NCBI GenBank assembly: GCA_016839985.1
Contig: JAEOTG010000129.1
Coordinates: 1-7,189 of the forward strand
Reading direction: 5' to 3'
From: Candidatus Heimdallarchaeota archaeon
GTDB taxonomy: Archaea > Asgardarchaeota > Heimdallarchaeia > Heimdallarchaeales > Heimdallarchaeaceae
DNA length: 7,189 nt
Part shown: positions 1 to 5,812 of the stretch, piece by piece
Layout: every line of letters starts with the position of its first letter
Position numbering within the stretch: the first letter of the stretch is position 1
Position numbers and translations under genes: made by a program
Notes under the pieces: generated by a model
Database searches by the model: none
The model's input: only the letters and a program-made list of their open reading frames with translations
What the model was told of the DNA's origin: nothing

Positions 1-92
1 AAAAGTTTCATTTGTGTTTAAGATCTAGAAAATGAAAAGATTCTATTGGCAATTACATCATCTTTATCAGTTTCCTTGTCAATATGTGATTA

Positions 93-1844
93 ATGACGAA
101 TGGGTTTGAAGTAAATCATCAAGAATTCCGATCTCTACCACCTAAAGGAAAGATTCTGTATATGAAAAACATGGTAGATGGAATAGTTATCACTTTAAAC
201 CAAAAACAACCCAACATAGACGCTTTTATCAATCAAGTGGCTCTTTTCAAAACTTTAGTTTCTGTTTTGTATCGTTTGTCAGGTGTATACAAAAAAGAGT
301 ATTTTGATTTTCTAGTTTACAGTATAAGAAAGATGTGGTTTGCTTTAGAAAATTGTAGTTCTCAGTTTCTTCTTTATCCCGCTCTCTCTTCTTTTATTGA
401 GCTTTTTAACAAACTCAAAGGTTTAAATCCTTATTATACTCTTCATGCAACACTTAATGAAACCATAGAATTTGGAAAACTTCCTCCTAAAGATGATATT
501 CCTGAATTGCTTAGTAAGGAAAAGCAGAATCTAACCTTTTTGATTGATTACATGCAATTGGATTCAGTCCTACGATTAAGTTTGACAAAAGAGGAAAAGA
601 TGAATATAGTTAAATCTGCAACTAATTACACTCAGCTCTTAGTTCTTACTCTTTACAACTTTCTTGTGACTGTTCCTGTAATTCCTAAGAAGGATTTCTT
701 ATCTTGGTGCAAATTGTTTGAGGAAACAATAGAAAAAGCGAGATTAGGGCATCATCACCTAGAAGAATTAGAAGAAACTGAATATGGTTTATTGAGAATC
801 AAAATTTCTGAATCTTCGTTATTCTCGTTGAAGGCTCAACTCCATCTCTTGAGTGCAAGATATCTCAATGAGAATGTAGAAGAATTTCTTAATCTGGCAA
901 TTATTGATAACTCTAGGGCTTTACAGCAATTGGAACCTTATAAGAATCATCCTCAATACTCTGATATTATCAGAAGTTTTTATTTTCAACAGAAATCTTT
1001 ACTTTTAGAAACTCGCTTCTATCAGATAATCAATGGATTAGTTAAAAGACATTACAAAAATTCTGTCTATGTTGGAGATAGAAAGGATGAAAAACCAGAA
1101 TTAACAAAATCAATAATTAAATTTGAAGTTGATGAAATACTTCGCGAAATAGAAGGCTATATCACTACTCTTATAGAACTGTCAAGAAGGGAAGATATAG
1201 GGATTTTTTTTAATTTGATTAATGTTTATTCTAAGATTACTTTTGGTTCTTTTGTTTATGATTTAGCAGATAATTTAGAGAAAATGGAAGAGCTAGTTAA
1301 GACACAAAGCATAGATATAGGCGATCCTGAACTTTCACTTTTACTTGCTCGTTATTGGTTATTCAGATGGTCTGAAAAACAAGATGATAAATTTTTAAAG
1401 CTTTCTCAGAATTACTATGAAAGATCAGCTGAAGTTTTCCAAATGCTATATAACAATAGATTTGTACCAATCTATAGTTTCTGTATACTTGCAATTTATC
1501 AACTTTATTTGAATAATTTACCAAAAGCTGATTTCTTTATAATGAAAGCTGACGATGAATTCACTGAAGCTAAATTACTTATGATATTGAATGAATCTGA
1601 ACAATATTATTATGAAAGGTTTAGAGAGCAGATTGATATAATCATGAAAAATGAAGAAATAGAAAAACCTTTACGTTTTTCAAAACCCTTTAATCCTTTA
1701 GATTATAACTCCTGGTCTGTAGAAGTTAAAGACTGGAGAAAAATTCTACCATCCATGCCAGAACCTTTTCCATTCCATTTAGATCAACTCAAAATACTGG
1801 AATTTGAGTTTATTTCCCCTAATACAAAAAACAGTGATTTATGA
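93..1844 (+). CDS. Unrecognised large alpha-helical protein, possibly TPR-like
   Basis: I do not recognise this 583-residue protein. It has no signal peptide and no clear membrane helix. It is rich in Leu, Glu, Lys, Tyr and Phe, spaced as in stacked amphipathic helices. Residues about 410-490 read like two or three TPR-type helix pairs (Leu/Ala/Tyr-rich helices around YYERSAEVFQ and a later AIYQLYLNNLPKAD). Residues about 240-310 also look like helical hairpins. The C-terminal part (about 522-583) is Pro- and Trp-rich and probably not helical, so it may be a short docking or capping segment. No catalytic motif is visible. The start is the first possible ATG: an in-frame TGA lies at 87-89, so no upstream extension is possible. 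No Shine-Dalgarno is present and no convincing TATA element is seen. The next plus-strand gene begins 27 bases after the stop, so the two may be co-transcribed. A scaffold or protein-binding role is inferred from the helical character only. Confidence 0.85.
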   Translation: MTNGFEVNHQEFRSLPPKGKILYMKNMVDGIVITLNQKQPNIDAFINQVALFKTLVSVLYRLSGVYKKEYFDFLVYSIRKMWFALENCSSQFLLYPALSSFIELFNKLKGLNPYYTLHATLNETIEFGKLPPKDDIPELLSKEKQNLTFLIDYMQLDSVLRLSLTKEEKMNIVKSATNYTQLLVLTLYNFLVTVPVIPKKDFLSWCKLFEETIEKARLGHHHLEELEETEYGLLRIKISESSLFSLKAQLHLLSARYLNENVEEFLNLAIIDNSRALQQLEPYKNHPQYSDIIRSFYFQQKSLLLETRFYQIINGLVKRHYKNSVYVGDRKDEKPELTKSIIKFEVDEILREIEGYITTLIELSRREDIGIFFNLINVYSKITFGSFVYDLADNLEKMEELVKTQSIDIGDPELSLLLARYWLFRWSEKQDDKFLKLSQNYYERSAEVFQMLYNNRFVPIYSFCILAIYQLYLNNLPKADFFIMKADDEFTEAKLLMILNESEQYYYERFREQIDIIMKNEEIEKPLRFSKPFNPLDYNSWSVEVKDWRKILPSMPEPFPFHLDQLKILEFEFISPNTKNSDL

Positions 1845-1871
1845 CGCATTTCGAATAAGTCACTGAACGAT

Positions 1872-2240
1872 ATGATTTATATTGGTTTATGCTCAAATGA
1901 AAATAGTATGAGTATCCAACGAAAATGGTACAGTATAAGCAACATTACTTGGATTGTGATGATTCTACTGTTAGTTGGTGCTTATTATTGGCTAAGACCT
2001 AACTATAATTTATTCTACATTGTTGCAGGAGTTTTTATGACTTTATTATTCGTAATATGGTTTTTAACTAGAAGAAACAGAATGAGAAGAGATGAAGATG
2101 TGGGTATTTTTCTTTCCATGTATCACAAAGAAGTCATAGATAATAGGGAAGAAGCTGATTTGTCAGTAGAATCAGATAATGATAATCCTCCAACAAACAC
2201 AACTTTTTCGAAAAGAAAGGAAGAGACTCCAGAATCCTGA
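1872..2240 (+). CDS. Small two-helix membrane protein, unknown function
   Basis: This is a small protein of 122 residues in the longest reading. It has two hydrophobic helices at about 25-42 (TWIVMILLLVGAYYWL) and 46-66 (FYIVAGVFMTLLFVIWFL), joined by a very short loop, RPN. The second helix is followed by a basic cluster, RRNRMRR. The positive-inside rule then places the C-terminal tail (about 67-122) in the cytoplasm. That tail is acidic and polar, with Asp/Glu/Asn/Thr/Ser-rich low-complexity sequence, and is probably disordered. Start: ATG 1872 gives the longest frame. ATG 1908 (residue 13, MSIQRKW) is at least as likely, because a TATA-like atttatatt lies 25-33 bases upstream of it, which would suit a leaderless mRNA. 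The stop abuts the stop of the opposing GtrA gene with no spacer. I recognise no family. A membrane-anchored partner of the upstream helical protein is possible from adjacency alone. Confidence 0.7.
   Translation: MIYIGLCSNENSMSIQRKWYSISNITWIVMILLLVGAYYWLRPNYNLFYIVAGVFMTLLFVIWFLTRRNRMRRDEDVGIFLSMYHKEVIDNREEADLSVESDNDNPPTNTTFSKRKEETPES
1875..1883 (+). promoter_or_regulatory. Possible TATA element for the small membrane protein (start at 1908)
   Basis: The sequence atttatatt is centred about 29 bases before ATG 1908. Archaeal TATA boxes usually centre about 25-30 bases before the transcription start, so this would give a leaderless mRNA starting at or near ATG 1908. No comparable element precedes ATG 1872 at that spacing. 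In this AT-rich DNA a chance match is quite possible. Confidence 0.3.
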
Positions 2241-2774
2241 TTAATCTTCAACTGTTTTTGGTTTTCCAAATCTTGGATTAAAAGTCCAAATATCATTGAG
2301 GATAAAATTTGTAATCACAGAAACAACAAAACCTATGGTTGTAGCTAAATAATCGTTCCAACCTATTATTACTGCAAAAAGATGAACAAGTCCTAAGTTA
2401 ACTACAGTTCCTGAAGCTCCAACTAAGGCAAATTTCAAGATTTGAGGTAGAGTTGCGAAATCAACCATTTGTTCTTGTTTTCTAAAGGTCCATATCTTGT
2501 TTATAATATAGTTATAGATCATTACAATTACAATCCCAACTCCAGCAGCTAGGAGTATTTTTTCAACAGCCAAAAACAATACAGTAAATAACACGTATTG
2601 AACGTAAAAATGATTAAGTAAAAGCATCATTAGAAAAATGATTAATTCATTTATACCCCATCCAACTGTACTAACAACTGCAAATTTAACAAATCTCTTT
2701 TGTCTTGCCTTACTTATGAATGAAGGTTTTTTTGTGTCTTCAGAAACTTCTGTTTGCTCGTTATCACCCATCAT
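2241..2774 (-). CDS. GtrA-family multi-spanning membrane protein
   Basis: This 177-residue protein fits the GtrA family (PF04138 type). These are small four-helix membrane proteins linked to moving or handling lipid-linked sugars (undecaprenyl- or dolichyl-phosphate-glucose type) for surface glycosylation. The family's internal repeat is visible. A helix starting RFVKFAVVSTVGWG (about 27-54) is matched by ILKFALVGASGTVVN (about 112-136). Each half ends in an N-x-x-x-N-x-x-WTF motif (NYIINKIWTF at 88-97, NFILNDIWTF at 156-165). The first half carries an unusually long hydrophobic stretch (about 58-94), which may hold an additional short or re-entrant helix. The N-terminus is acidic and soluble. 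Two adjacent ATG codons (2774 and 2771) are possible starts. No glycosyltransferase partner is next to it, although many GtrA genes have one. It is divergent from the STAS-like gene and tail-to-tail with the small membrane protein. The exact substrate cannot be judged. Confidence 0.85.
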   Translation of the reverse strand: MMGDNEQTEVSEDTKKPSFISKARQKRFVKFAVVSTVGWGINELIIFLMMLLLNHFYVQYVLFTVLFLAVEKILLAAGVGIVIVMIYNYIINKIWTFRKQEQMVDFATLPQILKFALVGASGTVVNLGLVHLFAVIIGWNDYLATTIGFVVSVITNFILNDIWTFNPRFGKPKTVED

Positions 2775-2808
2775 TCTTCAGTCCTACAGAAGAAAGAACA
2801 ATCAACCG

Positions 2809-2817
2809 TTTATTAAT
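2809..2817 (-). promoter_or_regulatory. Possible TATA element for the GtrA gene
   Basis: On the minus strand the sequence reads attaataaa, centred about 39 bases upstream of ATG 2774. With a TBP-to-start spacing of about 25-27 bases, transcription would begin near 2787 and leave a leader of roughly 13 bases. The element lies in the 115-base divergent intergenic region. Support is only compositional. Confidence 0.25.
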
Positions 2818-2851
2818 CATGCTGTAGGTAAATTATCCAAAAAAAGACAAT

Positions 2852-2869
2852 AAAAAAAATTTTTAAATA
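2852..2869 (+). promoter_or_regulatory. TATA box with A-rich BRE-like flank for the STAS-like gene
   Basis: A purine run (aaaaaaaa at 2852-2859) is followed by a T tract that leads into ttttaaata (2861-2869), matching the archaeal BRE plus TATA arrangement. The TATA centre lies about 25 bases before ATG 2890, so the transcript is predicted to start at or within a few bases of that ATG. The mRNA would then be leaderless, and no Shine-Dalgarno is present. This supports ATG 2890 rather than the second ATG at 2908. It is the clearest promoter in the window. Confidence 0.6.
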
Positions 2870-2889
2870 CTTCAACAGTTGTAAAAAAT

Positions 2890-3306
2890 ATGCGTAAAAG
2901 TGATAACATGCCAATTCACGTAAGATATTTAAGTCAAGTAATTGTTAGAATGGAATTTGAAGGAGATTATTCTGATAAAATGGGGAAGGAGCTAAAACGT
3001 TGCTTAGACGAACAAATTGAAAATGCACAAAAACCTTTATTCTATCTCATTGATATTCAGAGTTATGAACCTAAGGACGCTGAAGATATAGCAAATCTAG
3101 TTGCTGATAAGTTAGCTGAAAGAGGAAAAATAGTTCAGAATGTCGCATTTCTATTTAAAAAGAAAAAGAAGATTAAAAACAAAGATATTAAAAACAAAAT
3201 CAAAACCTATGATAATGATTTTCAAGCACAATCTTGGTTAAGTGATCAAAGTCGTTTTGGTTTCTTAGATGAGATAACAATTGACACTCTAACTGAAAAG
3301 AAATAG
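2890..3306 (+). CDS. STAS/SpoIIAA-like domain protein with polylysine segment
   Basis: This is a 138-residue soluble protein. The fold suggested by the sequence is STAS/SpoIIAA-like. A beta strand (SQVIVRMEFEG, about 15-25) is followed by an amphipathic helix (DKMGKELKRCLDEQIENA, about 29-46). Next comes a buried strand (PLFYLIDIQSYEP, about 49-61), then a helix (about 63-79) and a strand (VQNVAFLF, about 82-89). The C-terminal FQAQSWLSDQ (111-120) resembles the A-x-x-WL helix that closes many such domains. Between the last strand and that helix lies a very basic stretch (90-105) with ten lysines in sixteen residues, which may be an insertion or a nucleic-acid or membrane contact. I see no conserved phosphorylatable STAS serine, so a regulatory phospho-switch cannot be claimed. 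The start is set by the TATA box 25 bases upstream. TYW1 follows after 66 bases on the same strand. The family call is moderate, because it rests on predicted secondary structure. Confidence 0.75.
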   Translation: MRKSDNMPIHVRYLSQVIVRMEFEGDYSDKMGKELKRCLDEQIENAQKPLFYLIDIQSYEPKDAEDIANLVADKLAERGKIVQNVAFLFKKKKKIKNKDIKNKIKTYDNDFQAQSWLSDQSRFGFLDEITIDTLTEKK

Positions 3307-3321
3307 TTATTCATAGTCTTT

Positions 3322-3349
3322 TACTTCAGACATTCTAGTCTTTGAAGTA
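3322..3349 (+). other. Imperfect hairpin between the STAS-like gene and TYW1
   Basis: The arms tacttca (3322-3328) and tgaagta (3343-3349) are perfect inverted repeats. Three further pairs (gac 3329-3331 with gtc 3338-3340) close a six-base loop after a two-base bulge. The structure lies in the 66-base gap, 24 bases before the TYW1 start. It could be an RNA processing or termination structure for the upstream gene, or an operator. No long T tract follows it. Confidence 0.4.
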
Positions 3350-3372
3350 TTCATTTATTTTAAGGGAAAAAA

Positions 3373-4326
3373 ATGACACGCGATTACTGTGAAATTCCTA
3401 AGAAAATCAAATCGAAATTAGAGAAACAACAATATAGAATTGCTGGTCATCATTCAGCAGTAAAAACATGTGTTTGGTTAAAACATTCCCTTAAAGGAGA
3501 AGGAGTTTGTTATAAAAGTAAATTTTACGGTATCAATTCACATCGGTGTTTACAATGTACTCCTGCAACGATATGGTGTAATTTGAAATGTGTTTTTTGT
3601 TGGAGAAGTGCTTCTTGGTATAATAAAGAAAGGATGAATTGCATGGTAGATGATCCTAGCGAAATAGTTGATGAATTAATTGATCAACAGAGAAGATTAA
3701 TTGCAGGATATAAAGCTCATTTAACGGTTCCAGAAGAGAAATATGAAGAAGCATTTGAATCAAAGCATGCAGCAATCTCTTTAAGTGGAGAACCTACTTT
3801 CTATCCTCGAATTAATGAACTCATCGAAGAATTTCATTCTAGAGAAATGACAACGTTCTTAGTAACAAATGGGACAACTCCTGAAGTATTGGAAAAACTA
3901 GATCCGCTACCTACTCAATTGTATGTAACTATGATTGCTCCCACAGAAGAATCTTTTGAAAAAACTGCAAGACCAAGTGATAAGAACGCTTGGGAAAAAA
4001 TTAAGGAAACCATAGATCTCCTACCCTCTCTTAAGACAAGAAAGGTTTTGCGTTTAACTTTAGTTCCAGAATACAACATGATAAAACCAGAATTATATAG
4101 AGATTGGTATCTCAAATCAGAAGCTCAATTCTTAGAAGTCAAAGGATTCATGTCAGTTGGAGATGCAAGGCAGAGGCTTCCATATGATATAATGCCTCGT
4201 TTTCCAAAAATATATGATTTTTCACTACAAATTATTGAAGATACTGACTTAAAATTGATTGACGAAAAGGAGGATTCAGCTGTAACCCTTATTGCAAAAG
4301 AGGATTATAGTTGGAGATATCTCTAA
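3373..4326 (+). CDS. taw1: tRNA 4-demethylwyosine synthase (TYW1/Taw1), radical SAM
   Basis: This enzyme would convert N1-methylguanosine at position 37 of tRNA-Phe to 4-demethylwyosine, using pyruvate and SAM. It is the ring-forming step of wyosine synthesis and acts in the cytoplasm on the anticodon loop. The protein has 317 residues, normal for the stand-alone archaeal form. The radical-SAM motif C-x3-C-x2-C is at Cys69, Cys73 and Cys76 (CNLKCVFCWR). The second, N-terminal cluster cysteines are Cys33, Cys46 and Cys59. The spacings 13, 13 and 10 match those I recall for the Methanocaldococcus jannaschii enzyme. Lys48 and Lys50 follow Cys46, where a conserved substrate-binding lysine is expected. 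SLSGEPTFYP (137-146) is the SAM-binding GE motif region, FLVTNGT (162-168) a core strand, and EVKGFMSVG (255-263) the C-terminal family motif. Oddities are an extra Cys62 and a degenerate segment after residue 264. ATG 3373 is the first possible start, since an in-frame TAA lies at 3361-3363. A weak aaggg precedes it. It may be co-transcribed with the STAS-like gene. Confidence 0.96.
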   Translation: MTRDYCEIPKKIKSKLEKQQYRIAGHHSAVKTCVWLKHSLKGEGVCYKSKFYGINSHRCLQCTPATIWCNLKCVFCWRSASWYNKERMNCMVDDPSEIVDELIDQQRRLIAGYKAHLTVPEEKYEEAFESKHAAISLSGEPTFYPRINELIEEFHSREMTTFLVTNGTTPEVLEKLDPLPTQLYVTMIAPTEESFEKTARPSDKNAWEKIKETIDLLPSLKTRKVLRLTLVPEYNMIKPELYRDWYLKSEAQFLEVKGFMSVGDARQRLPYDIMPRFPKIYDFSLQIIEDTDLKLIDEKEDSAVTLIAKEDYSWRYL

Positions 4327-4359
4327 AGAAGTGATTTTGTACTGTTTTCAGCAATAAGA

Positions 4360-4368
4360 TTATATATT
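4360..4368 (+). promoter_or_regulatory. TATA box for the HEAT-repeat gene
   Basis: The sequence ttatatatt is centred about 27 bases before ATG 4391, after a purine-containing flank (gcaataaga). This predicts a leaderless transcript starting at or beside the ATG. The promoter falls in the 64-base gap after TYW1, so the HEAT-repeat gene probably has its own transcription unit. No Shine-Dalgarno is present. Confidence 0.5.
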
Positions 4369-4390
4369 TTTAGCTTCTTGTTTTCTATGC

Positions 4391-5506
4391 ATGGTAAATA
4401 TCAATAAGTTGATTAAACAACTAAGTGACGATGATCCCAAAAAGAGGGAAGAATCTATACTAGAGCTAGGAGAACTGCAAGATGAGAGGGGTGTTGAACC
4501 ACTAATTAAAGTTGTAAATCAAGATACTGTTGAAAATAGAACTTATGCAATAACAGCTCTTGCAGAGATTGGAGATCATCGAGCCTTAGAAACTTTAATC
4601 TTTTGTCTAATGGATAATAATGAAGACATCAGACTAGCCTCTTCTAGAGCATTAGGAAAATTCTCTTCTCCTCAAGCAATATCAGCTCTACTTGTATCAA
4701 TGAAGAAAGATCCAAATGTTACAGTTAAAAGCCGTGCAGCTCTTTCTCTTGGTTCTATTGGATCAGAATTAGCAGTTGAAGATATGTTAGAAGAAACAAA
4801 ACTAGAACATCCTGCATCTCTGCTTTATTCAATTGAATCAGCTTTGAAACTTATAGCGAAGAATAATGGGTATGCTTCAATAGAAGAACTAGTTAGAGCG
4901 GTTATTCAAAAGAAATCAAAACATGAGGGAGAAATATCAGATCAAATTGCAGAGAAAGAAGAATTACTAAGGTATCCAAACCTCTGGCCCTACATACGTA
5001 AATACGTCTTTCAACAACTTGAAGGCATTCAAACTATTCTTAGTATTGAATCAAGTGAACAGATTGCAGAGAAAAAAATAGCTGAAATTCTAGGAGAAAA
5101 ATTCTATAAATTCGTTGATTTCTTAGCAAGAAAAATGAACACCTATTTTTCGGATTATCAACAGGATTTACTCTGGCAAATGTGTTGGGACACAAGCAAA
5201 CCAATTAGAACAGAAATCTTCATGATGATAAGAGATCATAAGAGAGAAGTAGACGAGATTGATAGATACAAAATCTGGTTAGACAAAATAGAAGCAGAAA
5301 AAGAAGCTAGAGAAGAGATTTATGGCGAACCATTTATGGAGAAACCTGTTCCAATAAAAAGAGAAGAAGTGGAAGATATATCAGCTGCAGACCTAGCAAG
5401 ATCAATTTCAAGTGATATCGAAGACATCATGAAAAAGTACTCTAAGTGGAAAGATGGTGTTGAAGAAGAGGATGAATTTGACAAATTTGGTATCGAAACA
5501 AAATGA
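4391..5506 (+). CDS. HEAT-repeat protein with unrecognised C-terminal region
   Basis: This 371-residue protein starts with at least four HEAT repeats of the PBS-lyase-like (HEAT_2) type, at about residues 7-42, 43-74, 75-105 and 106-136. Each has the pattern of an acidic turn, an Arg/Ala-rich first helix (ITALAEIGD, ASSRALGKF, RAALSLGSIG) and a Leu-rich second helix (ALETLIFCLM, AISALLVSMK). A fifth degenerate unit may follow to about 160. Such arrays are scaffolds that bind proteins or nucleic acids, and no enzyme activity is implied. The remainder (about 161-371) is charged and helical, with a Trp/Tyr-containing segment around 195-270, a likely coiled coil of Glu/Lys near 290-310, and an acidic tail. 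I recognise no domain there. Bacterial and archaeal phycobilin-lyase homologues share the repeat but not this tail, so lyase activity should not be inferred. The gene has its own TATA element and a T-rich tract after its stop. Confidence 0.9.
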   Translation: MVNINKLIKQLSDDDPKKREESILELGELQDERGVEPLIKVVNQDTVENRTYAITALAEIGDHRALETLIFCLMDNNEDIRLASSRALGKFSSPQAISALLVSMKKDPNVTVKSRAALSLGSIGSELAVEDMLEETKLEHPASLLYSIESALKLIAKNNGYASIEELVRAVIQKKSKHEGEISDQIAEKEELLRYPNLWPYIRKYVFQQLEGIQTILSIESSEQIAEKKIAEILGEKFYKFVDFLARKMNTYFSDYQQDLLWQMCWDTSKPIRTEIFMMIRDHKREVDEIDRYKIWLDKIEAEKEAREEIYGEPFMEKPVPIKREEVEDISAADLARSISSDIEDIMKKYSKWKDGVEEEDEFDKFGIETK

Positions 5507-5507
5507 T

Positions 5508-5532
5508 ATTATTTTAACTTTTCATTTATTTT
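5508..5532 (+). terminator. T-rich tract after the HEAT-repeat gene, possible archaeal terminator
   Basis: Starting two bases after the stop, the plus strand carries several T clusters (attttaacttttcatttatttt). Archaeal RNA polymerase can terminate at such U-rich tracts without a hairpin. The AT-rich background makes the call uncertain. Confidence 0.35.
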
Positions 5533-5738
5533 AAAATACATATAACTTATTAATATTCCTCTTTAATATAATCTAATCGCATAAACAGTGAACTTCTAGC
5601 TAATCTATTGTTTTTTTAACAGTTTGATATCACTTTAAAAAAAATGACAAATCATTTATTGATTCGTTTAATTAAATAATTTTTCTTAAGACGTGATTTT
5701 TCTAAAATTGTATCATCGTGGTATTACACAACTAGATT

Positions 5739-5760
5739 TTTTTTGACCTCCGACAAAAAA
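5739..5760. promoter_or_regulatory. Inverted repeat abutting the RHH promoter, candidate operator
   Basis: The arms ttttttg (5739-5745) and caaaaaa (5754-5760) flank the eight-base centre acctccga, a GC-rich island in very AT-rich DNA. The right arm ends exactly where the TATA element begins. RHH proteins bind as dimers to palindromic or tandem sites and often repress their own gene, so this is a natural candidate operator. It is inferred from position and symmetry only. Confidence 0.35.
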
Positions 5761-5767
5761 TATATAT
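5760..5767 (+). promoter_or_regulatory. TATA box for the RHH gene
   Basis: The sequence atatatat follows an A-rich, BRE-like run (aaaaaa at 5755-5760). Its centre predicts a transcription start near 5790 and a leader of about 23 bases before ATG 5813. That leader contains gtgggg at 5801-5806, which could act as a weak Shine-Dalgarno-like site. This favours ATG 5813 over the in-frame GTG at 5801. Confidence 0.4.
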
Positions 5768-5812
5768 GTGATGGATTAATACTTTTTATTTGTCTAAGCA
5801 GTGGGGCTCAAA

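Larger units (their letters stand above)
5507..5812. other. Gene-free AT-rich stretch with inverted repeats upstream of the RHH gene
   Basis: I find no credible gene here on either strand: the longest ATG-started frames I found by hand are only about ten codons, and I see no tRNA-like cloverleaf. The stretch holds three inverted repeats: tttttttaa/ttaaaaaaa (5611-5619 and 5635-5643), aaatga/tcattt with a four-base loop (5642-5647 and 5652-5657), and ttttttg/caaaaaa (5739-5745 and 5754-5760). It also holds a TATA-like element at 5760-5767. One copy of a 12-base repeat found again downstream of the RHH gene lies at 5647-5658. A regulatory role for the RHH promoter region is plausible but inferred. 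Confidence 0.5.

Noticed and set aside
1..92. Possible end of an upstream gene at the left edge
   Set aside because: All three plus frames stop by base 35 and all minus frames are interrupted. At most about 11 codons of a preceding gene could be present, and none is identifiable.
2638..2853. 71-codon plus-strand frame across the GtrA start and the divergent gap
   Set aside because: It is antisense to the well-supported GtrA N-terminus, has no domain character, and runs through the promoter region of the STAS-like gene.
3915..4115. 66-codon minus-strand frame inside TYW1
   Set aside because: It lies wholly antisense to conserved TYW1 sequence and has no independent support.
4391..4870. Phycobilisome (PBS) lyase function for the HEAT-repeat protein
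   Set aside because: Only the generic HEAT repeat is shared. There is no phycobiliprotein context, and the archaeal setting argues against a lyase role.
5801..5812. GTG at 5801 as the start of the RHH gene
   Set aside because: It would add only four residues (MGLK) before the ATG-initiated strand MKKRLITFKV. The gtgggg is better read as leader sequence.
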